From: an uncultured Aquimarina sp.
GTDB taxonomy: Bacteria; Bacteroidota; Bacteroidia; Flavobacteriales; Flavobacteriaceae
Assembly (NCBI GenBank): GCA_947500845.1
Contig: CANMTP010000007.1
Coordinates: forward strand, 185,138-249,137
DNA length: 64,000 nt
Direction: 5' to 3'
Shown: piece after piece, positions 9,961 through 17,400 of the stretch
Numbering within the stretch: the stretch's first letter is position 1
Layout of the letters: the number at the start of each line of letters is the position of its first letter
Notes under the pieces: model-generated
Seen by the model: only the letters and a program-made list of their open reading frames with translations
What the model was told of the DNA's origin: nothing
Databases searched by the model: none
Position numbers and translations under genes: made by a program

Positions 9961-9994
9961 AAGTACTCTATGGTTTAACCACCACAGAGTACTT
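9961..9994. terminator. Bidirectional terminator between manA and a metalloprotease gene
   Basis: Arms AAGTACTCT and AGAGTACTT, with an inner TGGT/ACCA pair, form a hairpin. T-rich sequence follows in both directions (CTTTAG to the right, TCTTTTC when read leftward), which fits the convergent gene arrangement. Confidence 0.65.
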
Positions 9995-10011
9995 CTTTAG
10001 ATTTAATTTTA

Positions 10012-10803
10012 CTAATACAATATATTTAATGCTAGTTTATCCGACGGTGTTAACTCTCCATCTGCACTCGCTGGAAAAGAAGGCTGCATAATAGAAGGTT
10101 CAGATGGAGAAATAGGGGTGCCTGGTATCCATATGCCCGTACCTGGGTGAGCCAACCCAACAGCATGACCTATTTCATGACCAATTACATGCTCGTTTAC
10201 ATTTGTGCTAAAAGCATCGGTTCCTGCATTAATTCTTATAAATCTCCCTGGTTGACCCGTAGCATTAGGAATCATAGCCGATCCTCCTGCACTTGGCGTA
10301 TTAACTCTATATACGATCATATCTGCCGCTCCAGTATTAGTACCAAAAGTAAGATTAAAATTAAGGGTATTGGGTAAAACATTATAATTTGCAACTGCCC
10401 ATGATAAAGCCGTTTGCATTTTTGCAGTTAATGCAAAACCCCCACCGCCTGTATATCCAAGAATATTAATATTTCTATATGGTGGGGCAACAATAAATGG
10501 ATGCCTATATTGCTTTTCAGGAGAAGCCTCCGGTTGTGGTTCTGGATACTTTGCCAAATCAGACACACTTATCAAGAGATCATTTGCGATCAAATAACTT
10601 TCCTTACTGCCATCTAACATTTTAATTTCTTGAATAATAACATTGCCTGTATCTATTTTTAAGCCAGATAATTTATCAAGCTGAGCCTGGGTAGGTTCAA
10701 TCTCTTGCTGTTGCGTAATTTCTTTACTGATTTCTTCTTTGTTACATGAAGAAATAAAACCCATTGCCAAAAGGCACAAAACTATAATTTTAAGCTTTTT
10801 CAT
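10012..10803 (-). CDS. HEIGH-type zinc metalloprotease lipoprotein (peptidase M57-like)
   Basis: The 263-residue protein has a lipoprotein signal peptide (lipobox ending FISSC near residue 20), so it is probably anchored in the outer membrane or displayed on the surface. The zinc-binding motif HEIGHAVGLAH lies at about 209-219, followed by a Met-turn-like SIMQPSF. The HEIGH spelling matches the 'dual-action HEIGH metallo-peptidase' family (PF12388, M57) of the metzincin clan. The N-terminal region of about 100 residues may be a propeptide. It is a paralogue of the next gene to the right; the region ILGYTGG...NYNVLPNTLNF is almost identical in both. The substrate is unknown. Confidence 0.85.
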   Translation of the reverse strand: MKKLKIIVLCLLAMGFISSCNKEEISKEITQQQEIEPTQAQLDKLSGLKIDTGNVIIQEIKMLDGSKESYLIANDLLISVSDLAKYPEPQPEASPEKQYRHPFIVAPPYRNINILGYTGGGGFALTAKMQTALSWAVANYNVLPNTLNFNLTFGTNTGAADMIVYRVNTPSAGGSAMIPNATGQPGRFIRINAGTDAFSTNVNEHVIGHEIGHAVGLAHPGTGIWIPGTPISPSEPSIMQPSFPASADGELTPSDKLALNILY

Positions 10804-10893
10804 TTTATATAAGTTTTAAGAATAATTTGTTATTTTGTTTCTGAGGTTCGTTCGCTATATTGTAGGGTAATGTCTAGCGATTTTCTAAGAATA

Positions 10894-10919
10894 AATCCCC
10901 AGAGAAAGCTCTGAGGATT
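10894..10919 (-). terminator. Terminator after the second metalloprotease gene
   Basis: An 11-bp stem with one G-U pair (AATCCCCAGAG / CTCTGAGGATT) and a 4-base loop lies 23 bases beyond the stop codon of the gene ending at 10942. T-rich sequence follows on the leftward strand (TATTCTT) and, more strongly, on the rightward strand. Confidence 0.6.
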
Positions 10920-10941
10920 ATTTTCTTTTTCAAAATTATTT

Positions 10942-11784
10942 TTAATAAAGAATGTTTAACGCATCCTTATCTGAATCAGTTAATTCACCATCTTCATTAG
11001 CTCCAAAGCAAGCTAACATGATTGAATCTGCATCTGACCACCAAGGTGTTCCAGCAATCCAAATTGCCCCTACACCAGCATCTCCTTCGTTAACATTTTG
11101 ACCGCAACTTTGGCGGTTATACCAATCCTGGTGTCTAAACCCAATACAATGCCCAATCTCATGACCAATTACATGTTCATTTACATTGGTTGAGAAGGCA
11201 TCGGTACCCGAGTTAATTCTCACCCATTTGTAAGGCCTACCATTGTTGTAAGGAAATCCCGCTTGTCCGCCGGCTGCTCCATTTACCTTGTACACCACTA
11301 TATCTGCCGCTGCTGTATTGGTTCCATATGTAAGTGTAAAATTAAGGGTATTTGGTAGTACATTGTAATTAAAAACTGCCCATGACAGTGCCGTTTGCAT
11401 TTTTGGTGTTAATGCAAAACTGCCTCCTGTATATCCCAAAATTCTGATATTTCGGTACTGAGGTGCCACAATGTTATTTGTACGAAATTGTTTATTCCCG
11501 TTTTCTAAAGCTTCTAAATCTGCGAATTTCTCTAAATCTGAAATAGGAAGAGCAATATCTCCTGAAACCAGGTGCTCCTCAAAAGAACCATCGATCATCG
11601 GAATTTTTTCAATCTTAACATCAGCTGTATTGACCCCTATATTAGACAACTTGGTGAGTTGTGCTTTGGTTGGTTTTGAAGCTACTTCTTCTTGTACTGT
11701 TTCGCCTGTAACCTCGTCTTTCTGACAGGATGAAACAAATCCTGCAATCAAAGTACATAGCGCTAATAATTTTAGTTTTTTCAT
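10942..11784 (-). CDS. HEIGH-type zinc metalloprotease lipoprotein (M57-like), paralogue
   Basis: The 280-residue protein has a lipoprotein signal peptide (lipobox near FVSSC). The zinc motif HEIGHCIGFRH lies at about 208-218 with a downstream SIML Met-turn. Compared with its neighbour it has an extra Cys-containing loop after the zinc site (WYNRQSCGQNVNEGD) and a Cys in the helix (HCIGF), which might form a disulfide with the later ACFG cysteine. The two genes are separated by a terminator, so they are probably transcribed independently. The tandem arrangement shows a local duplication followed by divergence. Proteolytic activity is supported by the intact motif; the target is not known. Confidence 0.85.
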   Translation of the reverse strand: MKKLKLLALCTLIAGFVSSCQKDEVTGETVQEEVASKPTKAQLTKLSNIGVNTADVKIEKIPMIDGSFEEHLVSGDIALPISDLEKFADLEALENGNKQFRTNNIVAPQYRNIRILGYTGGSFALTPKMQTALSWAVFNYNVLPNTLNFTLTYGTNTAAADIVVYKVNGAAGGQAGFPYNNGRPYKWVRINSGTDAFSTNVNEHVIGHEIGHCIGFRHQDWYNRQSCGQNVNEGDAGVGAIWIAGTPWWSDADSIMLACFGANEDGELTDSDKDALNILY

Positions 11785-12323
11785 TTTTCTGGTTTTTAAG
11801 AATAAGAAATAAGTTTTTATCGAAGCCTACAAAATGTTTATACAATCATTCTCATTTGAAACAAATACGCTTTAATGCCAGTCGCGTTGTTTCTTACCCT
11901 TTAGCCGGTTGTATCTTAATGATATTATAAATTGATGTGGGATTCTAATCCCTGGAGTGGAGTATCAAAATCAGTAAAAGAATTTGCTCTGTTGACTTGA
12001 TTCAAAGATATCTATCTATATTTTCTTAAAAAATGCTTAAAACTTCTTACCATTCATTATAAACGCTTAATTATTTGAAAATCAAATAATTATAAATAAC
12101 AAAAAGTGTTATGACTGTTTAAAAAGGGGTGATTCCACTGGAAATACGTTGGTTGAACCTCCCCTTAAAAAAAAGTTATTTCATACGTAGTCTTTTGAGG
12201 TAGATCCGCAACCGGCATCAAATTTTGAATTGTTTATTTCTAGTGTTTCAAAAAAGTAAGTAATAAAAGAGGAGTTTTTGATCCTTAGTTGTTTTATTAA
12301 TACAAGCGATAAAACACAAGTCA
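11785..12323. other. Non-coding stretch with one palindrome
   Basis: No convincing gene was found in these 539 bases. Only a perfect 9-bp inverted repeat (AATTATTTG / CAAATAATT) at 12069-12091 stands out. The part next to 11784 must contain the promoter of the leftward metalloprotease gene, but I see no clear TAnnTTTG box. Confidence 0.4.
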
Positions 12324-12431
12324 ATGTATACAGTTAAAAGAATGTTGAAAGATAAAATGTTACTAGGAGGAATTTTTATTATTTCCTACTGTTTGTTTCT
12401 GACATACTTTATGATTCGAGAATATATATGA
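12324..12431 (+). CDS. Possible 35-residue single-span membrane peptide
   Basis: An ATG-started frame encodes 35 residues: a basic N-terminus (MYTVKRMLKDK), one hydrophobic span (GGIFIISYCLFLTYF) and a short charged tail (MIREYI). The basic-inside pattern suits a small inner-membrane protein. It is followed after 54 bases by a strong rightward terminator, and no other rightward gene precedes that terminator. No promoter box or ribosome-binding site was recognised, and short hydrophobic frames arise easily in AT-rich DNA, so this remains a candidate. Confidence 0.3.
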   Translation: MYTVKRMLKDKMLLGGIFIISYCLFLTYFMIREYI

Positions 12432-12485
12432 TGTGTAAAATTAATTAGTCGTAAAATTTAGTACCCCTAAATACATTTTGTTTGA

Positions 12486-12523
12486 AAAACCTCTTTGTAT
12501 AGCGTTGTTACAAAAGAGGTTTT
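12486..12523 (+). terminator. Strong rho-independent terminator
   Basis: Perfect 11-bp arms (AAAACCTCTTT / AAAGAGGTTTT) enclose a 16-base loop and run into a T-tract (TTTATT). It ends a rightward transcript, for which the small reading frame at 12324 is the only visible candidate. Confidence 0.75.
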
Positions 12524-12561
12524 TTATTCTATAGGTTAGAAGTGTTCCTAAACCAAAATAT

Positions 12562-12591
12562 ATAAAGTCCCAATTTCTAAAGGGACTTTAT
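12562..12591. terminator. Perfect 10-bp hairpin
   Basis: Arms ATAAAGTCCC and GGGACTTTAT flank a 10-base loop. Tails are T-rich on both strands but weak. It lies just beyond the end of the leftward small-RNA candidate and may act as a backup terminator. Confidence 0.45.
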
Positions 12592-12596
12592 TCGTT

Positions 12597-12722
12597 TATA
12601 AAAAACAACCCCCGGCTAACTACTTCCGGGGGTCTGAATTGAAACTTAATTGTATGTAACACAAACTCAACTTATACTAATTATGATAGTTTCAATTTTA
12701 TTATTTGTATGATCAGGTTTTA
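12597..12722 (-). ncRNA. Candidate leftward small RNA, copy 1
   Basis: Read leftward, a TATATTCG box (12728-12735, close to the TAnnTTTG -7 element) precedes about 125 bases that contain a long-range stem (ATTGAAACT / AGTTTCAAT), a central GTTGAGTTTGT, and a final C5GG / CCG5 hairpin (12609-12632) followed by a T-rich tail. This is the layout of an independent small RNA with an intrinsic terminator. The same parts in the same order recur at 13001-13090. No matching -33 TTTG at 19 bases was found. Confidence 0.5.
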
Positions 12723-13000
12723 TGCTGCGAATATAAAAGGTATCCTTTAAATATTATAAGCAAATTTGTATGATAATTAACATTTAACGATGTCGTAATA
12801 TCCTCATAAAATCATTGCAATTAATTCACAGAAAATCAAATTTCACTACTATTATCATTCCTTTTAATATGCCGTTGTTAACATATCTTCAGTAGTTTAT
12901 ATTCAATTTCTGAAAAGGACATATTATCTTATTGTAAACTCCTCAAATTTTGTACCAAATTACTAGTCGTGCTTCTCTATAATTGAACAAATAGTATTCT

Positions 13001-13090
13001 TAAATACCCCCGGAAAGGTATTCCGGGGGGATACATTGAAACAAACGAAATGATACAAACTCAACTTAAATATCTAAAATGAAGTTTCAA
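13001..13090 (-). ncRNA. Candidate leftward small RNA or 3'-UTR element, copy 2
   Basis: This shares with copy 1 the TTGAAAC / GTTTCAA long-range pairing, the core GTTGAGTTTGT (complement of 13055-13065), and a terminal GC-rich hairpin with perfect 9-bp arms (13007-13015 / 13021-13029). It starts about 18 bases after the stop codon of the leftward lipoprotein gene at 13108, so it may be released from that messenger's 3' end instead of having its own promoter. The T-tail after the hairpin is weak (TATTTAAG). Confidence 0.45.
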
Positions 13091-13107
13091 ATGTCTATTT
13101 TCAAAAT

Positions 13108-13710
13108 TTATTCTACTCTTATGTTGAATACATAATCTATATCGGGGCTACCACCTGCATTAACGATATCGCCATCAGCCACTCCTTGAGCTTCTTTATT
13201 AAGCTGATGTCTAAGTACAAATCGTAGTTGCGCAGCACCCGTAGTAGCGGTAGTGGTTAATTCAAAGGTTAAACCTACGGGATTAGTAAAGCTTCCTTCG
13301 CAAGGATCATCGGTATAATCACATTCTTGATCTGTATAGGTTGTTGTTATACCCAGATCATCTGTAATGTAGAAAAACTGATGTTCGTCTGCTTCTCCTT
13401 CTATCTCTTCGTTTACCAATTCTGGTGGATTTTCTGTTGCATTTAGAACTGTAATAGCTCCCGTATACGTGGTACTAGCAGATAAAGGACCGCTAATTGT
13501 TGGTACAGGCGCTGATGGGCCATCTGCTCCATCTTCGTCGAAAAAGCTAAGTGTAACAGTGTCTTCTCCAGCTGCTGTTAAAGAAACGGTCATTGTAGTG
13601 ATTACCTCTTCGTCGTTTACAGGTGTTGGTGCATCATCATCATCTGAACAAGAAGCTACAAATAGTCCTGCAATGGATAACATTGAAATGAATTTACGTG
13701 TGTTCATCAT
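13108..13710 (-). CDS. Lipoprotein partner of the TonB receptor ('type 1 periplasmic binding fold' family)
   Basis: The 200-residue protein has a lipoprotein signal (LFVASCSDDDD, Cys near residue 21) followed by an acidic linker. The body, with VITTMTVSLTAAGEDTVTLS and a later ENPPELVNEEIEGEADEHQ segment, matches a flavobacterial family routinely annotated as type 1 periplasmic binding fold proteins and found beside TonB receptors. It starts 10 bases after the receptor's stop codon, so the two are co-transcribed. The acidic stretch with conserved His (EADEHQFFY) could bind a metal. Surface exposure and a ligand-capturing role for the receptor are inferred from context. Confidence 0.7.
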   Translation of the reverse strand: MMNTRKFISMLSIAGLFVASCSDDDDAPTPVNDEEVITTMTVSLTAAGEDTVTLSFFDEDGADGPSAPVPTISGPLSASTTYTGAITVLNATENPPELVNEEIEGEADEHQFFYITDDLGITTTYTDQECDYTDDPCEGSFTNPVGLTFELTTTATTGAAQLRFVLRHQLNKEAQGVADGDIVNAGGSPDIDYVFNIRVE

Positions 13711-13720
13711 TTTTAAAAAT

Positions 13721-16123
13721 TTAATAATTAATAGTTAATCGTACTAAAAAGTTTCGTCCTAAATCGTCGGCGAAGTAACGCAGGCGATTGAGATAATTTC
13801 TATAGTTTGTGTTTAGTAAGTTGTTAATAGCTAAACCTGTTTTTATTATACTTTTCTTACTCACTTTAAATTCTAAACTGGTATCCATATTTAGCAAGTG
13901 ATATGCATCCGGAGGCGTATTTATCTCCAACGGCAGTTCCTCTCCGGCATCAATAGAAAATACTTCAATATTTGGCGGGAATTCGTTTTGTCTAAAAGTA
14001 TATTGACTTTCTAAAGACGCTTGAAAATTAAACCAATCTTCTTTCACAAAAGTAATCTTGTTAGCAACATTGGGCGCCGGCATATTGATTAAAGCTACAT
14101 CATTTTTTGTTTCTCTTCCTTTTACTAAAGAAAAACGATGATCGGTTTGCCAGTTTTTAAACCAAGTTACCTGTGCTTTTGTATCTATCCCCAAAAGCCG
14201 GGCATTAGTTTGGCGATATTCCCAAATTGGAAATGGGCCACGACCAGAAAGTTGAATCCCAACAGGTTCTATTAAAATGTAATCATTAATAAAATTAATG
14301 TATGGAGAGATTTCCCAGTTCCAAAGATCATTACCCCATTGTAAGGATGCTGAAAATTTATGTGAAGTCTCCTGGCCTATTCTTAAATCCCCAAGCTCAA
14401 TTCTGGCAGCAGAGTGATGTAAACCATCGCTAAACAATTCTGAAGGATTAGGAGCTCGTTGTGAGAGCGCATAATTTACTCGAAAATTGTACTTCTCTTT
14501 AAATAAATATTGTATACCCGTAGTTGCAGAGATATTATGATAGTCAAAAACAGGATTAGTTCGTAATTGAGAACCTATCTCATTTCTGTTGATTATTATG
14601 TCTGCAAAGTCGGTTTCGTATCCTCGCTCATCCCATCGGGTTTGCAAATAAAATTTCTCTGCATCAATTCTGTTAAAGTCGTATCTGATGCCTGCGTCAA
14701 AAATTAAAGATTCGTTTATGTCGAACTCTCCGGTAAGAAAAACACCCGCGTCATATTTATCATAATCTGGGATTAAACGCCTGACACCTGTTTCTAGGGC
14801 ATCTGCAAAGTTATTTTGATACCTTAATAAAACACCTGTTCTCAAATTATAATTAGATGCAGCATCAAAGTAAAAATCTGAAGTTAGCGTATGTGTAGTA
14901 AGTTGTAAATCTATACTAGGCCTATTGCTTCGTTCTTCGGTTCTTCGTACATCAAATTCAAGTCGCTGATTACTTTGAAAATCATATTGAATGGTCCATT
15001 TACCCAATTCTTCAAAACGGTGATAGTATTTTAGTTTTCCTAAATGATGAGTGACTTCTTGTCTCGGGTTTGAAATTTCATAAGTAAAGTCTCTAATAAT
15101 ATCTGGTTGGCCATCGTTGATGGACTCTCTAAGATCATCTACATTTCCAATATTAGAAGACGCAAGTATGCCAATTTCGGTATTATAAAAAGAATAAAAG
15201 GCATCCCAGCCATACTCGAATTTATTGATTCCAAATGCAATCGATGCGCCTTTTTCAAAAACCCCTGTGTTAGAAAGTATGTAATCAGGAGCTTCAAAAT
15301 CTCCAAATCTTTTCAACATCCCTTGAGCTTTTAAGTACAATCCATTCTTGTATCCTTTTATAATCTCTGAAGACATTGTGCCGCCACGACCGTTTGTTGC
15401 TCCCGTAAGTATCGTTTTTCCAAATAAAGTATCCTTAGCCGGAACACGACGGGGCTCTGCAATAATAACTCCACCAAGGGCATCTCCTCCATATTGCAGT
15501 GCAGCCGCTCCTTTTACCACGGTAATACTTCCTGCAGTATTAATATCTATGTTAGGCGCATGTTCATCTCCCCATTCCATATCCTGCATCCTAACCCCAT
15601 TGTTCATCATAAGAACCCTGCTACCGCTTAACCCCTGGATTATAGGCTTTACGATTGTTGATCCTGTATTTAATGAAGAAACTCCCGTTATCTCTTTAAG
15701 TGCGTCACCAAGCGTTGCGCTGCTATATTTTTCGATAATATTCTCATTAATTGTTTCTTCTTGAGATGAAGAAGTTTTACTTTTATCTTTCCCTGTAACT
15801 TTTACCTCCTGTAACTCGTTAAGATGATGTTCAAGATAGAAGTCCTTTGTCTTTACTTTGGAAATATCGATGGTAAACACTTGGGAATTGCAATCCTGGT
15901 GTGATACAGTAAAGGCATAAGAAACTGCGCATAAATCGTTGATTATATATGTACCATCGCTATTGGTCACAATCGTAGTATTATTGAATGTTATTGTTGC
16001 ATCTCTCAAGGGTTTCCCGTCATGAAAATCAATTACCTTACCGGTAAGAGTTTTATCGCATTCCTGTGCGAAGGAAAGGGTAACACCTAAAAGAAACACT
16101 GAAATAAAAGTGAATCTTTGCAT
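13721..16123 (-). CDS. TonB-dependent outer-membrane receptor, probably for a metal
   Basis: The 800-residue protein has a signal peptide, a carboxypeptidase-D-like regulatory domain (about residues 24-95, TLTGKVIDFHDGKPLRDATI), a plug domain (about 125-235, with GVSSLNTGS, GLSGSRVLMM and AALQYGGDALGGVI) and a C-terminal beta-barrel ending in an aromatic-containing strand (FLVRLTINY). The plug stretch DMEWGDEHAPNIDI is rich in acidic residues and His, as in ZnuD-like zinc and copper receptors. It is preceded by a small His/Cys-rich protein gene and followed by a lipoprotein gene, which supports metal uptake. The particular metal is not determined by sequence alone. Confidence 0.85.
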   Translation of the reverse strand: MQRFTFISVFLLGVTLSFAQECDKTLTGKVIDFHDGKPLRDATITFNNTTIVTNSDGTYIINDLCAVSYAFTVSHQDCNSQVFTIDISKVKTKDFYLEHHLNELQEVKVTGKDKSKTSSSQEETINENIIEKYSSATLGDALKEITGVSSLNTGSTIVKPIIQGLSGSRVLMMNNGVRMQDMEWGDEHAPNIDINTAGSITVVKGAAALQYGGDALGGVIIAEPRRVPAKDTLFGKTILTGATNGRGGTMSSEIIKGYKNGLYLKAQGMLKRFGDFEAPDYILSNTGVFEKGASIAFGINKFEYGWDAFYSFYNTEIGILASSNIGNVDDLRESINDGQPDIIRDFTYEISNPRQEVTHHLGKLKYYHRFEELGKWTIQYDFQSNQRLEFDVRRTEERSNRPSIDLQLTTHTLTSDFYFDAASNYNLRTGVLLRYQNNFADALETGVRRLIPDYDKYDAGVFLTGEFDINESLIFDAGIRYDFNRIDAEKFYLQTRWDERGYETDFADIIINRNEIGSQLRTNPVFDYHNISATTGIQYLFKEKYNFRVNYALSQRAPNPSELFSDGLHHSAARIELGDLRIGQETSHKFSASLQWGNDLWNWEISPYINFINDYILIEPVGIQLSGRGPFPIWEYRQTNARLLGIDTKAQVTWFKNWQTDHRFSLVKGRETKNDVALINMPAPNVANKITFVKEDWFNFQASLESQYTFRQNEFPPNIEVFSIDAGEELPLEINTPPDAYHLLNMDTSLEFKVSKKSIIKTGLAINNLLNTNYRNYLNRLRYFADDLGRNFLVRLTINY

Positions 16124-16208
16124 TTGAAAAAAAATAAAGTCAACTGTAGATAAATATCTTATAAAGATATGCCAGTTAAAAGGTCTATTAATAAGGAATT
16201 TTTAAATA

Positions 16209-16493
16209 CTAGGCAGAGGGGGGTGCCTTGTTCAAAAATGAGTAGTTATTTGAAGAATCAAAATATCGTTGCTCATAAGTAGTACGAACAACATCTGATG
16301 GAATTACAATAACACAGGGAGCTTTTAAAATCTCTGTACCAATATATCCGTCATTTTGATTCTCTGAAGCCAGTAAACATATTTTACAATCCACATCATC
16401 ACTATCATGGTCAAAAACATGAAGGTCAGCTAGCTGCATAAAGCTAAACATTGCCAAAAGTATTGATGCTATAATATGTCTATAAGACTTCAT
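16209..16493 (-). CDS. Small exported His/Cys protein upstream of the TonB receptor
   Basis: The 94-residue protein has an N-terminal hydrophobic segment (HIIASILLAMFSFMQLADLH) and then a metal-ligand-rich stretch HVFDHDSDDVDCKICLLASE with an HxxDH and a CxxC motif. The C-terminus ends NKAPPSA. This resembles DUF2946-type small proteins, which are often the first gene before copper-related TonB receptors. The gap to the receptor gene is 85 bases on the same strand. Function is unknown; a metal-sensing or scavenging role at the membrane is an inference from the ligands and the neighbours. Confidence 0.6.
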   Translation of the reverse strand: MKSYRHIIASILLAMFSFMQLADLHVFDHDSDDVDCKICLLASENQNDGYIGTEILKAPCVIVIPSDVVRTTYEQRYFDSSNNYSFLNKAPPSA

Positions 16494-16567
16494 GATAACA
16501 AATAAACAAAAAAAACAACTAAAAATTATAAGTTCGCCTACAGTTTATTGTTAAAGTATTGCAAATT

Positions 16568-17398
16568 CTATTGATTTAAGGTGATCGCTTTAAGATGTTT
16601 TGGCATATCATCTGGCTCCCATGGGTGTTTTGCACCAAAAACGTGATCTGCACCATCTACCAGAAAAAGCTCGCTTTTCGGATTCCAGGAATGAATATTT
16701 TCTCCCTCTTTTACATTTACCGTTGGGTCTTGTTTACCATGGATAATAAGATGAGGGATTTTTATCTGTTTTACCGCCCTTGAAATTGTAAGCCGTTCTT
16801 CATTTTCGATAAAGGAAGTGTAAAACTCAAAAAAATGAGGCATCTGTTGTTTCGTTCTTCCATTTTCAATATAATATACTCCTTTTTTCTTCCAAAGTTC
16901 GAAGGCTTCTCCTTTTGGGAAGCGATTTTTATAGTCTGAAACACCTGCCCAGGTAATGACTTTGGTGATTCTTGAATCTTCTGCAGCTTTGATGGTTACA
17001 ATCCCACCTCCTCGAGAATGACCAATTAGGACTATTTTGGTGGTATCTACTTCGTTTTTACAATCAAAATCGGTAGCCGATACCCAATCTATTATTGTTT
17101 CAAGATCATCTAATTCTTTGATATATGTATTATTACCAAAAGCCTCTAGATCGGGAAAATCTATAGGTTGTCTAATCGTACCTCCGTTATGTGAAAAATT
17201 AAACTTTACAAAGAAAAATCCAGCATTTGCAAAAGCTTCTGCTATCAAATCCCATGCTCCCCAATCTTTAAATCCCTTGTAACCATGACAGAAAACAATA
17301 ACGGGTTTTTTTTTATTGTTTTTGACATAAAAAATATCTGTTAAAATCGGCTTTTGATGCTTTCCATGAAGGATTATATTTTTTGTGCTGGTGATCAT
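16568..17398 (-). CDS. Alpha/beta hydrolase (dienelactone hydrolase / peptidase S9-like)
   Basis: The 276-residue cytoplasmic protein has the alpha/beta-hydrolase landmarks: an oxyanion-hole VFCHGYKGFKDWG near residue 35, the nucleophile elbow GHSRGGG with Ser near 128, an acid-bearing IHGKQDPTVN near 220 and the catalytic His in VDGADHVFG. Length is typical. It starts 3 bases before the AddB-type gene's stop codon region on the same strand, so it is the last gene of that transcription unit. The natural ester, thioester or peptide substrate cannot be told. No signal peptide is seen. Confidence 0.8.
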   Translation of the reverse strand: MITSTKNIILHGKHQKPILTDIFYVKNNKKKPVIVFCHGYKGFKDWGAWDLIAEAFANAGFFFVKFNFSHNGGTIRQPIDFPDLEAFGNNTYIKELDDLETIIDWVSATDFDCKNEVDTTKIVLIGHSRGGGIVTIKAAEDSRITKVITWAGVSDYKNRFPKGEAFELWKKKGVYYIENGRTKQQMPHFFEFYTSFIENEERLTISRAVKQIKIPHLIIHGKQDPTVNVKEGENIHSWNPKSELFLVDGADHVFGAKHPWEPDDMPKHLKAITLNQ

Positions 17399-17400
17399 TA

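Noticed and set aside
15348..15764. Rightward frame inside the TonB receptor gene
   Set aside because: It lies fully within the plug-domain coding region of a well-supported leftward gene and has no recognisable features.
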